A stretch of 34,937 bases of DNA from Alphaproteobacteria bacterium (GCA_021732145.1 JAKFVN010000010.1:1-34937), one strand, 5' to 3'; numbered from the stretch's first letter, positions 17,919 through 26,374 are shown. A program made the numbers and translations. Notes: generated from the sequence alone by a model not told the origin.

Positions 17919-19355
17919 CTATTGTTGTAAGAGGCGCTTCAACAATTCTACGTCTTCAGAAAGGGTCGCATCGCCGCCGCGTAGTTCTTCGATTTTGCGA
18001 ACAGCATGGATAACGGTGGTGTGGTCGCGGCCACCGAATTTACGGCCAATTTCAGGAAGTGAACGGGTGGTGAGCTGCTTGGCGAGATACATCGCAACCT
18101 GACGTGGACGGGCAACCGCGCGCGCGCGGCGAGGGGAGTGCATGTCAGCGAGCTTAACATTGTAATGTTCGGCAACCTTCTTCTGGATTTCTTCAATCGT
18201 CACGCGGCGTGATGTTGCGCGCAGCAAATCTTGCAGCAATTCTTGCGTGGTTTCCAGGGTGATGGGGCGGCCAATCAATTGCGAATGGGCGATAATGCGG
18301 TTTAATGCGCCTTCGAGTTCGCGCACGTTGGAGGTAATGCGGTGGCCCAAGAATTCCAGAACCTTTTCCGGAACCTGGCATTTCATTGCTTCGGCTTTGG
18401 TGTGCAGGATGCCAAGGCGTAATTCATAGCTGGTCGGGTGAAGGTCAGCGCATAGACCCCAGCCAAGGCGGGAGCGAAGACGTTCTTCAATCTTTTCCAG
18501 ATCGTGCGGGGATTTGTCGGCCGACACAATTACCTGACGGTTCTGGTCAACCAATGTATTAAAGGTATGGAAGAATTCTTCCTGCGTTGAATCCTTGCCG
18601 CTGATGAATTGAATATCATCAATCATCAATACGTCGATGGAGCGGAACTGTTCCTTAAACGCCATCGTGTCTTTAAAGCGCAGGGCGCGCACGAACTGAT
18701 ACATGAACTTTTCAGCCGATAGATACATCACGCGGCGGGCAGGGTTGCTCTTGCGGATATGCCATGCAATTGCATGCATCAAATGGGTTTTACCCAGACC
18801 AACGCCGCCATAGAGGAAGAGTGGGTTGAAGCTAACTTGGTTTGCTTCGGCAACGCGGCGCGCCGCTGCGTATGCAAGTTCGTTGGGCTTGCCAACGACG
18901 AAGCTTTCGAAGGTGAAGCGTGGATCAAGCGGGGAAGAAATATCATCACGGTCGCCAGTGAAACCACCAGCAGCGTTTGAAAGACCAGATTGTGCAATGG
19001 AAGATGAGCGGGAATTTTTATCATCGCTGCGAATGGGAAGAACATTGGTGGCAGCGGGACGGGAATTGTCAGAAGTGCTAAGCGGGCTTTCGACGGTGAC
19101 CTGAATTTCCTTGACCGAAGCATCGACTTCCTGGAACAGGGTCTTGAGCTTGTCGAGATAGTGGGTGTCCACCCAATCCTTCATGAAGCGGGTTGGCAGG
19201 GTTAGCTGCGTTTCAGCGCCCCATTGCTTGCAGGACAAGGGTTCCAGCCAGCGCTTGAAGATTGTATCACCGAATTGCTCACGGATTTTGCCCTTTACCA
19301 TCTCCCAGGATGGTGAAGCAGAAACGGAGCTTGGTGATGTAAACGATGAGGACAT
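17919..19355 (-). CDS. dnaA: Chromosomal replication initiator protein DnaA
   Basis: The protein has 478 residues. Domain I (about 15-90) is followed by a Ser-rich linker (about 95-145). The AAA+ domain has Walker A GGVGLGKTH (183-191) and Walker B LMIDDIQF (243-250). The C-terminal DNA-binding domain ends with the DnaA signature GRDHTTVIHAVRKIEEL near 440-458. The start is ATG at 19355. A 38-codon ORF with a good ribosome-binding site lies just upstream in the same direction. Confidence 0.98.
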   Translation of the reverse strand: MSSSFTSPSSVSASPSWEMVKGKIREQFGDTIFKRWLEPLSCKQWGAETQLTLPTRFMKDWVDTHYLDKLKTLFQEVDASVKEIQVTVESPLSTSDNSRPAATNVLPIRSDDKNSRSSSIAQSGLSNAAGGFTGDRDDISSPLDPRFTFESFVVGKPNELAYAAARRVAEANQVSFNPLFLYGGVGLGKTHLMHAIAWHIRKSNPARRVMYLSAEKFMYQFVRALRFKDTMAFKEQFRSIDVLMIDDIQFISGKDSTQEEFFHTFNTLVDQNRQVIVSADKSPHDLEKIEERLRSRLGWGLCADLHPTSYELRLGILHTKAEAMKCQVPEKVLEFLGHRITSNVRELEGALNRIIAHSQLIGRPITLETTQELLQDLLRATSRRVTIEEIQKKVAEHYNVKLADMHSPRRARAVARPRQVAMYLAKQLTTRSLPEIGRKFGGRDHTTVIHAVRKIEELRGGDATLSEDVELLKRLLQQ

Positions 19356-19441
19356 ATTTAATTTCTTTCAACCAGAAGCAAACATAAAAACCAGACCCAG
19401 CATTGGGCGCAAGCGAGCGTTATTCGATTAACGTCTTTTTA

Positions 19442-19558
19442 TTAGTGCGAAGGGGTTGCTGATGAAACAGGAGATGACAACGGTGATGCATCTTTAGGTT
19501 CAGCGCGTCCCGTCTTGAATGAAGGGAAAAAACAAATTTGCTGAACACGTTGCATCAT
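19442..19558 (-). CDS. Small ORF (38 residues) in the dnaA leader
   Basis: ATG at 19558 is preceded by GAGGT at ideal spacing (TGAGGTCACTATG). The frame runs 38 codons to TAA at 19442, 86 bases before the dnaA ATG. The product begins MMQRVQQICFFPSF and ends in a Ser/Pro-rich tail. It resembles no family I know. It may be a leader peptide, a small protein or chance. The ribosome-binding site is clearly better than that of dnaA itself. Confidence 0.4.
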   Translation of the reverse strand: MMQRVQQICFFPSFKTGRAEPKDASPLSSPVSSATPSH

Positions 19559-20063
19559 AGTGACCTCATTTAAAATTAAAACGCGGGCTTCCAACGTTGT
19601 CCTTTGTTTCCATCAGGGGGAGCGCTTCAAGTGAAGGTCCAAAAGGTCAAATTGTAAAAACGTTTTAAATGGTTGGTTTCAAATAGCAGTGTGTCGAAGG
19701 AGGGATTGTTAGAAGCAACAAGCGAGGTGATTTTTTCAAACCATTTTCCGTCTTTTTGCTCCGCCAAAAAACAAACTGCATCGAGAGATGCGCGATTATT
19801 TTTTCTGACAAACCGTCTTAACAAAAACACCTTAGACCACTCGAAAGCCAGCCCGCAAGAGGATAAAAGCGGAACAAAAATTTTTATTTAAAACAGCATT
19901 TTTGGAAACATTTCACGTTGACAGAAATGCAAAAATCTTCATCACCCCGTGAAACGCGCGTGTGATGATTGCAGAAATTTTTCTGTTAGACTTTTTGATT
20001 AGTTTTGCTGCAACGGTTTTTTGCGGCGAATTATTTTTTAATTCGGTTCTGAAAAATAAGCAT
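19559..20063. other. AT-rich intergenic region upstream of dnaA, no convincing gene
   Basis: About 500 bases between the small ORF and the rpsT terminator. A minus-strand frame from a GTG at 19830 to 19627 (67 codons, open further up without a usable start) has protein-like composition but no ribosome-binding site and no family I recognise. The stretch could be a gene remnant. I find no DnaA-box (TTATNCACA-type) sequences on either strand, so an origin of replication is not supported. Confidence 0.5.
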
Positions 20064-20096
20064 AAAAAAACACCGCTGTGAAGCAGCAGTGTTTTT
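20064..20096 (-). terminator. Intrinsic terminator of rpsT
   Basis: Arms 20066-20078 and 20084-20096 (AAAAACACCGCTG / CAGCAGTGTTTTT) pair over 13 bases with one mismatch and a 5-base loop. A run of seven T follows on the minus strand. It lies 33 bases after the rpsT stop and could work in both directions. Confidence 0.85.
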
Positions 20097-20128
20097 AAAC
20101 GTATCGAATTCTACTTGGGCGTGCAAGC

Positions 20129-20398
20129 TTACGCGTGTTTCAATTTTTTCACGCGAGCAGAGAGGCGTGACATTTTGCGCGCTGCGCGTTTTTTCGGGAT
20201 GATGCCCTTGCTGGCTGCGCGTGCAAGTTCTGGTTGCGCCAAACGAAGCGCTTCGTGCGCTGCCTTGTAGTCTTTCTTTGCAACGGCTTCATCGATTTTG
20301 CGTGTTGCCGTGTGAACGCGTGACTTGCGTGCTTTGTTGCGAGCAGTGCGGACGATGGATTGGCGTGCGCGTTTCTCTGCGGATTTATGGGTAGCCAT
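20129..20398 (-). CDS. rpsT: 30S ribosomal protein S20
   Basis: This 89-residue, Lys/Arg/Ala-rich protein has the typical S20 start (ATHKSAEKRARQS) and the GIIPKKRAARKMSRL block near 64-78. S20 binds 16S rRNA in the 30S subunit. It is a single-gene unit with its own promoter and terminator, next to dnaA as often seen in alphaproteobacteria. Confidence 0.98.
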   Translation of the reverse strand: MATHKSAEKRARQSIVRTARNKARKSRVHTATRKIDEAVAKKDYKAAHEALRLAQPELARAASKGIIPKKRAARKMSRLSARVKKLKHA

Positions 20399-20436
20399 TG
20401 GTGTCTTTCTTTCCGTTTAACTGTACAAGACCGTTT

Positions 20437-20465
20437 TGTATAAAGGGGGCGCGTGGGGCCGTCAA
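20437..20465 (-). promoter_or_regulatory. Promoter of rpsT
   Basis: Minus-strand TTGACG (20460-20465), exactly 17 bases, then TATACA (20437-20442). Both hexamers match consensus at five of six positions. Transcription would start near 20430, about 30 bases before the rpsT ATG. Confidence 0.75.
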
Positions 20466-20513
20466 CAGCTATATGCGCCACCGCTTAGCGCAACTATTAA
20501 TATGAAGTTGGGC

Positions 20514-20542
20514 TTGGCGGAAGCAAGCTGGAATGCTACAAG
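20514..20542 (+). promoter_or_regulatory. Candidate promoter of prs
   Basis: TTGGCG (20514-20519), 17 bases, then TACAAG (20537-20542) preceded by TG as an extended -10. The start point would be near 20549. Confidence 0.45.
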
Positions 20543-20578
20543 ATGAGAGGTAATTCACACCTATATATATGAGTGCCT

Positions 20579-21511
20579 ATGAAGCTGATTGCAGGTAATA
20601 GTAACCGTGTTCTAGCCGAAGCGATTGCCAGCCATCTGGGCATGGCCCTGACCAAGGCCGTTGTCCGCCGCTTTGCGGATATGGAAGTCTTTGTTGAAAT
20701 CCTTGAAAATGTTCGCGGCGAAGATGTGTTTGTTATCCAGCCTACGTCATTCCCGACCAACGATAATTTAATGGAATTGCTGATTACGATGGATGCGTTA
20801 AAGCGCGGGTCAGCCCGCCGCATTACCGCCGTGGTTCCGTATTACGGTTATGCGCGCCAAGACCGCAAGACGGGGCCGCGTTCCCCCATTTCCGCAAAGC
20901 TGGTTGCAAACCTTTTAACCGTTGCCGGCGCTGACCGCATGCTGACGATGGATTTGCATGCCGGCCAAATCCAGGGCTTTTTTGATATTCCATTGGATAA
21001 TCTTCACGCGGCCCCTGTGTTCATCAAACACATTAAGCAGACGATGAAAGACCAGAATATTGTTGTGGTTTCGCCGGATGTTGGCGGCGTGGTGCGCGCG
21101 CGTTCGCTTGCAAAGCGCATTGATGCCGACCTTGCGATTATTGATAAACGCCGCGAGCAAGCTGGCGTTTCGGAAGTCATGAACATTATCGGCGAAGTAA
21201 AAGGCAAGGCCTGCATTCTGGTCGATGACATTGCCGACAGCGCCGGAACCCTTTGCAACGCCGCTGTCGCTTTGATGGATGCCGGGGCAAAATCGGTAAA
21301 ATCCTATATAACTCATGGGGTTCTGTCCGGTGAGGCCGTAACCCGCGTTAATAAATCTCCGCTGGAAAAGCTGGTAATTACTGATAGTATCCTCGCCACT
21401 CCCGAGGTGAAAGCCTCTGGAAAAATTGAACAACTGAGCGTTGCTCCATTACTCGCCGAAGCCGTTTTACGGATCAGCGAGGAGCGTTCCGTTTCCAGCT
21501 TGTTCGAATAA
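20579..21511 (+). CDS. prs: Ribose-phosphate pyrophosphokinase (PRPP synthetase)
   Basis: This 310-residue enzyme makes PRPP from ribose-5-phosphate and ATP, feeding purine, pyrimidine, histidine, tryptophan and NAD synthesis. Typical blocks are the start [42 protein letters not shown] and the PRPP-binding loop [14 protein letters not shown] use the ATG at 20579, which matches family N-termini; a GTG two codons up is possible. Another ATG at 20569 in a different frame opens a 9-codon ORF across the start. prs leads the run prs-rplY-pth-ychF. Confidence 0.97.
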   Translation: MKLIAGNSNRVLAEAIASHLGMALTKAVVRRFADMEVFVEILENVRGEDVFVIQPTSFPTNDNLMELLITMDALKRGSARRITAVVPYYGYARQDRKTGPRSPISAKLVANLLTVAGADRMLTMDLHAGQIQGFFDIPLDNLHAAPVFIKHIKQTMKDQNIVVVSPDVGGVVRARSLAKRIDADLAIIDKRREQAGVSEVMNIIGEVKGKACILVDDIADSAGTLCNAAVALMDAGAKSVKSYITHGVLSGEAVTRVNKSPLEKLVITDSILATPEVKASGKIEQLSVAPLLAEAVLRISEERSVSSLFE

Positions 21512-21604
21512 ACTAAATCGACAACACAATGTTTGTGATGTTGGTGCGATACATGCACCCCTGGAGGTATGGTCGCAAAGAAGTGCGTTTAATAGGAGAA
21601 TAAC

Positions 21605-22366
21605 ATGTCAACGCAAGTTCAAAAACTAAAAGCAGAAGTACGCCAACGGGCCGGTAAGGGGAATGCTCGTGCGGTGCGTGCTGAGGGCCGTGTTCCAGCC
21701 GTTGTGTACGGTGGTAAGGAAACGCCTGTTATGATTTCCCTTGAAGAAAAAGTTATCGTTCAACTCAGCCAGAAAGCGGGTTTCTTTACCCACTTGATTG
21801 ATATCGATGCAAACGGCAAGGCTATTCGCGCTATTCCGCGCGATGTGCAGTATGATCCGGTTACAGACCGCGTGGTGCACGTTGATTTCTTGCGCGTTAC
21901 CGCAGGTACATTGGTGCGTGTATTCGTACCGGTTGTATTCATCAATCAGGATAAGTCACCTGGTTTGAAGCGCGGTGGTGCATTGAACGTTGTGCAGCAT
22001 CAAATTCAATTGAGCTGTTCACCTGAAAAAATCCCTGAAAAAATCACCATCGATTTGGAAGGCAAGAACATTGGCGACACCATCCACTTGGAAGACATCA
22101 AGCTTCCAGCGGACGTAACCCCAATTCTTGGCGCGAAAGATACAACGATTGCTTCAGTTGCTGCTCCAACGGTTGTTAAGGAAGAAGAAACAACAACCGC
22201 TGCGGCTGCGACCGATGCGGCTGCAGCTCCTGCGGCTGGCGCTGCTGGTGCGGCTCCTGCTGCTGCGGCAGCTGGCGCGAAGCCAGGCGCGGCTCCGGCT
22301 GCGGCTGCGGGTGCGAAACCAGGCGCGGCTCCGGCTGCGGCTGCGAAAGCTCCGGCGAAGAAGTAA
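21605..22366 (+). CDS. rplY: 50S ribosomal protein L25 (Ctc form)
   Basis: The protein has 253 residues. An N-terminal 5S-rRNA-binding L25 domain (about 1-95) is followed by a C-terminal beta domain (about 100-190). An unusually long low-complexity tail of Ala, Pro, Gly and Lys runs from about 198 to the end. The tail contains two near-identical copies of GAKPGAAPAAAA. AGGAGA at ideal spacing precedes the ATG at 21605. Confidence 0.97.
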   Translation: MSTQVQKLKAEVRQRAGKGNARAVRAEGRVPAVVYGGKETPVMISLEEKVIVQLSQKAGFFTHLIDIDANGKAIRAIPRDVQYDPVTDRVVHVDFLRVTAGTLVRVFVPVVFINQDKSPGLKRGGALNVVQHQIQLSCSPEKIPEKITIDLEGKNIGDTIHLEDIKLPADVTPILGAKDTTIASVAAPTVVKEEETTTAAAATDAAAAPAAGAAGAAPAAAAAGAKPGAAPAAAAGAKPGAAPAAAAKAPAKK

Positions 22367-22372
22367 GACATC

Positions 22373-22963
22373 ATGTGGCTATTGGTTGGCCTGGGTAATC
22401 CCGGTTCAAAGTACCAAGATAACCGCCACAATATCGGCTTCATGGCGGTGGATGAGATCCACCGCCATTTTGCTTTTGGCGTTTGGAAAAAAAAGTTCCA
22501 GGCGGAAATGGCCGAAGGAAGCATTAAGGGCATCGACGACAAGGTCGTTCTTCTAAAACCCCAAACCTATATGAATTTATCCGGCGGCAGCGTTCAGGCA
22601 GCCGCGCAGTTTTATAAAATCCCCTTATCCAATATTTTCGTGTTCCACGATGAACTGGATATTCCGCCCGCCAAGGTTAAAATCAAGCAAGGCGGCGGGG
22701 CAGGCGGGCATAACGGCATTAAGTCGATTGATGAGCATATGGGCCAGAATTACTGGCGCGTGCGTTTGGGTATTGGTCACCCCGATCCTCAAGCGCCCGA
22801 TAAATCAGAAATCGTTTCCAATTATGTGTTATCGGATTTTTCCAAGGCAGACTGCGCGATTGTGGAGCCGCTGTTGGATAAATGCGCAGAGCATATTGCA
22901 TTGTTGCTAAATGGTAAGGCGAGCGACTATATCAATAAGCTTGTCAGTAATAATCAGGAGTAG
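22373..22963 (+). CDS. pth: Peptidyl-tRNA hydrolase
   Basis: This 196-residue enzyme releases tRNA from peptidyl-tRNA dropped by ribosomes. Conserved VGLGNPGSKYQDNRHNIGF gives N9 and the catalytic H19, and FHDELDIP gives D93. GGGAGGHNGIKSI is the substrate-binding loop. It starts six bases after rplY, a conserved pairing. Confidence 0.98.
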   Translation: MWLLVGLGNPGSKYQDNRHNIGFMAVDEIHRHFAFGVWKKKFQAEMAEGSIKGIDDKVVLLKPQTYMNLSGGSVQAAAQFYKIPLSNIFVFHDELDIPPAKVKIKQGGGAGGHNGIKSIDEHMGQNYWRVRLGIGHPDPQAPDKSEIVSNYVLSDFSKADCAIVEPLLDKCAEHIALLLNGKASDYINKLVSNNQE

Positions 22964-22965
22964 TT

Positions 22966-24072
22966 ATGGGTTTTAATTGTGGAATTGTTGGATTGCCGAA
23001 TGTCGGGAAATCCACCTTGTTTAATGCGCTGACCAGCACGCAAGCTGCGCAGGCTGCCAATTATCCATTCTGCACCATTGAACCGAATACTGGCCGCGTA
23101 TCGGTTCCCGATGAACGCGTGGATCATCTGGCGAAGATTGCTGCATCCGTCAAGATCGTTCCAACGCAATTGGAATTTGTGGACATCGCCGGGCTTGTGC
23201 GCGGCGCAAGCAAGGGCGAAGGATTGGGCAATCAGTTCCTTGGCAATATCCGTGAAGTGGATGCAATCATCCACGTATTGCGCTGCTTTGAAGATGGGGA
23301 TATTACCCATGTTGAAGGCTCGGTTGATCCCATCCGCGATGCGGAAACCGTTGATACCGAATTGATGATTTCCGATATGGATAATTTGGAAAAGCGTTTA
23401 ACCGCCATTGCCAAGAAAGCCAAAGGCGGCGATATGGAAGCCAAAACTGCACAGGAAGTCATGGAAGCAGCGTTAAAGCTGCTGCAAGCAGGCGAGCCCG
23501 CGCGCAAAATGATTGGTACGCTAACGGTTGCGCAAGAACCGCATTTCCGTAACCTGCAACTGATTACCGCGAAGCCCGTATTATATGTATGCAATGTGGA
23601 AGAAAGCGCCGCCGCACATGGCAATGCCCATTCCGCCAAAGTGTTCGAACGCGCGAAAAATGAGAAAACCCAAGCAGTTGTAATCTCCGCCGCAATTGAA
23701 GCGGAAGTTGCGCAGTTGGGTTCAGATGAAGAAAAGAAAGAATATCTGGGCAGCATGGGTTTGAATGAACCCGGCCTTAACCGCATCATCCGCGCTGGTT
23801 ATGCGTTGCTGAACCTGATTACGTTCTTCACGGTGGGGCCGAAAGAAACCCATGCGTGGACGCTGAAACGCAATTCCAAAGCGCCGCAGGCTGCAGGCGT
23901 GATTCATACCGATTTCGAAAAAGGTTTCATCAAAGCCGAAATCATCGACTATGACAGCTTTGTGAAGCTGGGCGGGGAAGCTGCCTGCCGTGACGCAGGC
24001 AAACTGCGCATGGAAGGCAAGGAATACGTTATGAATGATGGCGATATCTGCCATTTCCGCTTCAACGTCTAA
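22966..24072 (+). CDS. ychF: Ribosome-associated ATPase YchF (Obg family)
   Basis: The protein has 368 residues. G1 motif GLPNVGKST (9-17) and the switch block DIAGLVRGASKGEGLGNQFL are intact. A helical insertion follows, and the C-terminal TGS domain ends with CHFRFNV. YchF prefers ATP over GTP and is linked to oxidative stress and translation. AGGAG overlaps the pth stop, giving coupled expression. A perfect 16-base AT-rich palindrome (24073-24088) follows the stop codon. Confidence 0.97.
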   Translation: MGFNCGIVGLPNVGKSTLFNALTSTQAAQAANYPFCTIEPNTGRVSVPDERVDHLAKIAASVKIVPTQLEFVDIAGLVRGASKGEGLGNQFLGNIREVDAIIHVLRCFEDGDITHVEGSVDPIRDAETVDTELMISDMDNLEKRLTAIAKKAKGGDMEAKTAQEVMEAALKLLQAGEPARKMIGTLTVAQEPHFRNLQLITAKPVLYVCNVEESAAAHGNAHSAKVFERAKNEKTQAVVISAAIEAEVAQLGSDEEKKEYLGSMGLNEPGLNRIIRAGYALLNLITFFTVGPKETHAWTLKRNSKAPQAAGVIHTDFEKGFIKAEIIDYDSFVKLGGEAACRDAGKLRMEGKEYVMNDGDICHFRFNV

Positions 24073-24149
24073 CACATATATATATGTGGGTAGCTTAAGG
24101 CCGCCTTACCCCTGACACCGCTCCGCCGCAATTTTTTGCTAAGCTCTAC

Positions 24150-24178
24150 TAGTCAAAGAGGGCAGAGCTTGCTATACA
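24150..24178 (+). promoter_or_regulatory. Candidate promoter of the mlaC-like gene
   Basis: TAGTCA (24150-24155), 17 bases, then TATACA (24173-24178) with an upstream TG as extended -10. The start would be near 24185. Confidence 0.45.
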
Positions 24179-24230
24179 AATCACGCTTCTTTTTCCCTAA
24201 ACGAAATCCACCTTCAGGAGTTCTGAAATC

Positions 24231-24887
24231 ATGGTTCTGTTAACATCATTTTCTCGCCGCGCGTTTTTTCTAACCTTGGTTGCAAGCTTGATTGCAATGC
24301 TAAGCTTTGGTGGCAATGCCCGCGCTGACCAAGCTGATAATGCGCGCAAGTTCATTCAAAATCTGGGCGATAAAGCCATTTCAACTCTGGCTGATAAAAG
24401 CGTAACCCCGGAAGCCGCGGCCAAAACATTCCATGATATGCTGGTGGATAGTTTTGATTTGGATTTGCTAGGCAAATTCGCCCTTGGCTCAAGCACATGG
24501 AAGTCGGCATCTGCTTCACAACGTCAAGAATACCTGAAGCTGTTTGAAAAACTGGTGGTTCAAATCTATTCCGACCGCTTCAGCCTTTATCATGGTGAAA
24601 CATGGAAAGTGGCCGATGCAAAGGTAGAAAACGATACTGACAGCTATGTATCTGGCCTTATTATCAAGCCAAACCCATCAGCGCCTCCGGTCAAGGTTGA
24701 CTGGCGTGTGCGCAATAAAGGCGGCAAACAGCAAGTCATTGACGTGATTGTGGAAGGCGTAAGCATGACCGTGACCCAGCGTTCCGAATTTGCAGCCGTT
24801 ATCCAAAAGAACGGCGGCGACTTTGATGCATTCATTAAAACCTTGCAGGAACGCACGGCTCGCCCGCCTGTTGATCCCAAGGACTAA
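24231..24887 (+). CDS. mlaC: MlaC/Ttg2D family phospholipid-binding periplasmic protein
   Basis: This 218-residue protein has an N-terminal export signal ending at GNARA (cleavage after about residue 32). A Tgt2/MlaC domain covers the rest. MlaC shuttles phospholipid between the outer membrane and the MlaFEDB complex. No other mla genes lie nearby. The signal contains SRRAFFL, which fits the twin-arginine consensus. CAGGAG precedes the ATG. A strong terminator follows, so it is a single-gene unit. Confidence 0.9.
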   Translation: MVLLTSFSRRAFFLTLVASLIAMLSFGGNARADQADNARKFIQNLGDKAISTLADKSVTPEAAAKTFHDMLVDSFDLDLLGKFALGSSTWKSASASQRQEYLKLFEKLVVQIYSDRFSLYHGETWKVADAKVENDTDSYVSGLIIKPNPSAPPVKVDWRVRNKGGKQQVIDVIVEGVSMTVTQRSEFAAVIQKNGGDFDAFIKTLQERTARPPVDPKD

Positions 24888-24917
24888 GCCGCGCAGGTCT
24901 GAAATTTAAGTTTTAAA

Positions 24918-24956
24918 GGGGCTGCCCGCAGTAAAAGCTGGCAGCCTCTTTTTTTT
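24918..24956 (+). terminator. Intrinsic terminator of mlaC
   Basis: GGGGCTGCC (24918-24926) pairs with GGCAGCCTC (24940-24948), with one G-T pair, followed by eight T. Confidence 0.9.
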
Positions 24957-24977
24957 GATTTTTTTCGTGTTTCCCGT

Positions 24978-25007
24978 TTGACTCATATTCTAAATGCTTG
25001 TTAGTCT
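24978..25007 (+). promoter_or_regulatory. Candidate promoter of serC
   Basis: TTGACT (24978-24983), 18 bases, then TAGTCT (25002-25007) with TG at 24999-25000. The -10 match is weak but the extended TG and the strong -35 support it. Confidence 0.4.
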
Positions 25008-25013
25008 AGGAAT

Positions 25014-25064
25014 TGGGTCACATTCCCCCAACGGAATGCTTCTATTCTGGAAGGAATAGCTACA
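25014..25064 (+). promoter_or_regulatory. Structured serC leader (candidate serC motif RNA)
   Basis: Two small hairpins sit directly before the serC ATG: ATTCC-CCCAAC-GGAAT (25022-25037) and CTATTC-TGGAAG-GAATAG (25042-25059). The loop and arm of the second hold the ribosome-binding site GGAAGGA, so folding would hide it. A short two-hairpin element called the serC motif is described upstream of serC in alphaproteobacteria. I infer that this is a member from position and layout, not from a consensus match. Confidence 0.5.
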
Positions 25065-26276
25065 ATGTTAGATACGGCAAATACACTAGATACTAAACAA
25101 ATGACGACTGTTAACAAACCAGCGCAAAAACCAAAGAACCCCGGGTTTTCCTGTGGGCCTACCGCCAAGCGTCCGGGTTGGACATTCGATGCAATTAAGG
25201 GCGCATTACTGGGCCGTTCCCACCGCGCCAAGGAAGCCAAAGTAAAGCTCCAGCAAATTATTGATTTGTCGCGCGAAACGCTCGGCATTCCGGCGGATTA
25301 TAAGATCGCCATCACCGCTGCTTCCGATACCGGCGCAGTTGAACTTGCGATGTGGAATCTTTTGGGTGCGCGCCCCGTGGATGTCTTCGCATGGGAAGCA
25401 TTCGGCAAGGACTGGGTTGTCGATATTATTGACGAATTGAAAATTCCAAATGCCCGCAAATTTGTGCCTGCATACGGCCAATTGCCGGACATGAAGCAGG
25501 CAAACCCTGCGCATGACATCGTGTTCACATGGAACGGCACGGCTTCCGGCGTGAAGGTTGCGAATGCTGACTGGATTTCGGATAACCGCGAAGGCCTGAC
25601 CATTTGCGATGCGACATCTGCAGTTTACGCAATGCCGTTGCCGTGGGATAAGCTGGATGTCGTGACCTACTCATGGCAAAAGGTTCTGGGCAGCGAAGCG
25701 GCGCATGGCATGGTGGTGATGAGCCCACGCGCGATTAAGCGCCTTGAAACCCACACGCCAACATGGCCGGTTCCAAAAATCTTCCGCATCACCAAAAAGG
25801 GCAAGGTCAATGAGGCCTTCTTTACCGGTGAAGTGATTAACACCCCATCCATGATGTGCGTTGAAGACGTGATTGACGCGCTGAACTGGGTTAAATCCAT
25901 TGGCGGCGCGGCAGGCATGGTTCAACGCAACCAGGCCAATTACAAAGTGTTGGCTGACTGGATTGAACGCACCCCGTGGGTTGATTTCCTTGCACAAGAC
26001 CCAGCCACGCGTTCCACCACATCGGTATGCTTTGTGTTTACCGATCCCGATTATCTGAAGTTGAACGATGAAGGCCGCGCGGCTTTTGCAAAACGTATCA
26101 ACAGCCTGCTTGAAAAAGAAGGCGCAGCGTTGGATGCAAACTCGTACCGCGATGCTCCTCCGGGCTTGCGCATCTGGGTTGGCAGCACAGTTGAAACATC
26201 AGACGTTCAGGCGTTGTTGCCGTGGATTGACTGGGCATTTGCCACAGCCAAGTCCGAGCTTCGCGCCGCTGCTTAA
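25065..26276 (+). CDS. serC: Phosphoserine aminotransferase
   Basis: This 403-residue PLP enzyme converts 3-phosphohydroxypyruvate and glutamate to phosphoserine. It belongs to the alphaproteobacterial/archaeal-type SerC group. The probable Schiff-base lysine is K206 in YSWQKVLGSEAAHG, and CDATSAVYAM precedes it. It is followed by serA, the previous enzyme of the pathway, 98 bases downstream. Confidence 0.95.
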   Translation: MLDTANTLDTKQMTTVNKPAQKPKNPGFSCGPTAKRPGWTFDAIKGALLGRSHRAKEAKVKLQQIIDLSRETLGIPADYKIAITAASDTGAVELAMWNLLGARPVDVFAWEAFGKDWVVDIIDELKIPNARKFVPAYGQLPDMKQANPAHDIVFTWNGTASGVKVANADWISDNREGLTICDATSAVYAMPLPWDKLDVVTYSWQKVLGSEAAHGMVVMSPRAIKRLETHTPTWPVPKIFRITKKGKVNEAFFTGEVINTPSMMCVEDVIDALNWVKSIGGAAGMVQRNQANYKVLADWIERTPWVDFLAQDPATRSTTSVCFVFTDPDYLKLNDEGRAAFAKRINSLLEKEGAALDANSYRDAPPGLRIWVGSTVETSDVQALLPWIDWAFATAKSELRAAA

Positions 26277-26329
26277 AGAACCTGCCAGAACATTCATCGG
26301 CAGCTTTCTTCCGTTTCTCAAAATTCCAA

Positions 26330-26363
26330 TCTGTAAACTTATACATTCTGTAAACTTATACAT
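26330..26363 (+). repeat. Perfect tandem 17-base duplication upstream of serA
   Basis: TCTGTAAACTTATACAT occurs twice back to back (26330-26346 and 26347-26363). Each copy contains TGTA-N6-TACA, a twofold-symmetric site, and a TATACA that could serve as -10. The second copy ends 11 bases before the serA ATG. It could be a double operator or a duplicated promoter element. Confidence 0.8.
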
Positions 26364-26374
26364 AAGGTGATCCC

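Noticed and set aside
19673-19891. Plus-strand 72-codon frame in the dnaA upstream region
   Set aside because: It is the complement of the minus-strand frame, with no ribosome-binding site and no recognisable features.
19356-20128. Chromosomal origin next to dnaA
   Set aside because: No DnaA-box-like sequences were found by eye on either strand; AT-richness alone is not enough.
24073-24088. Perfect 16-base palindrome CACATATATATATGTG right after the ychF stop
   Set aside because: It is mostly alternating AT, has no T-run to act as a terminator and no known operator pattern; probably a simple-sequence effect.
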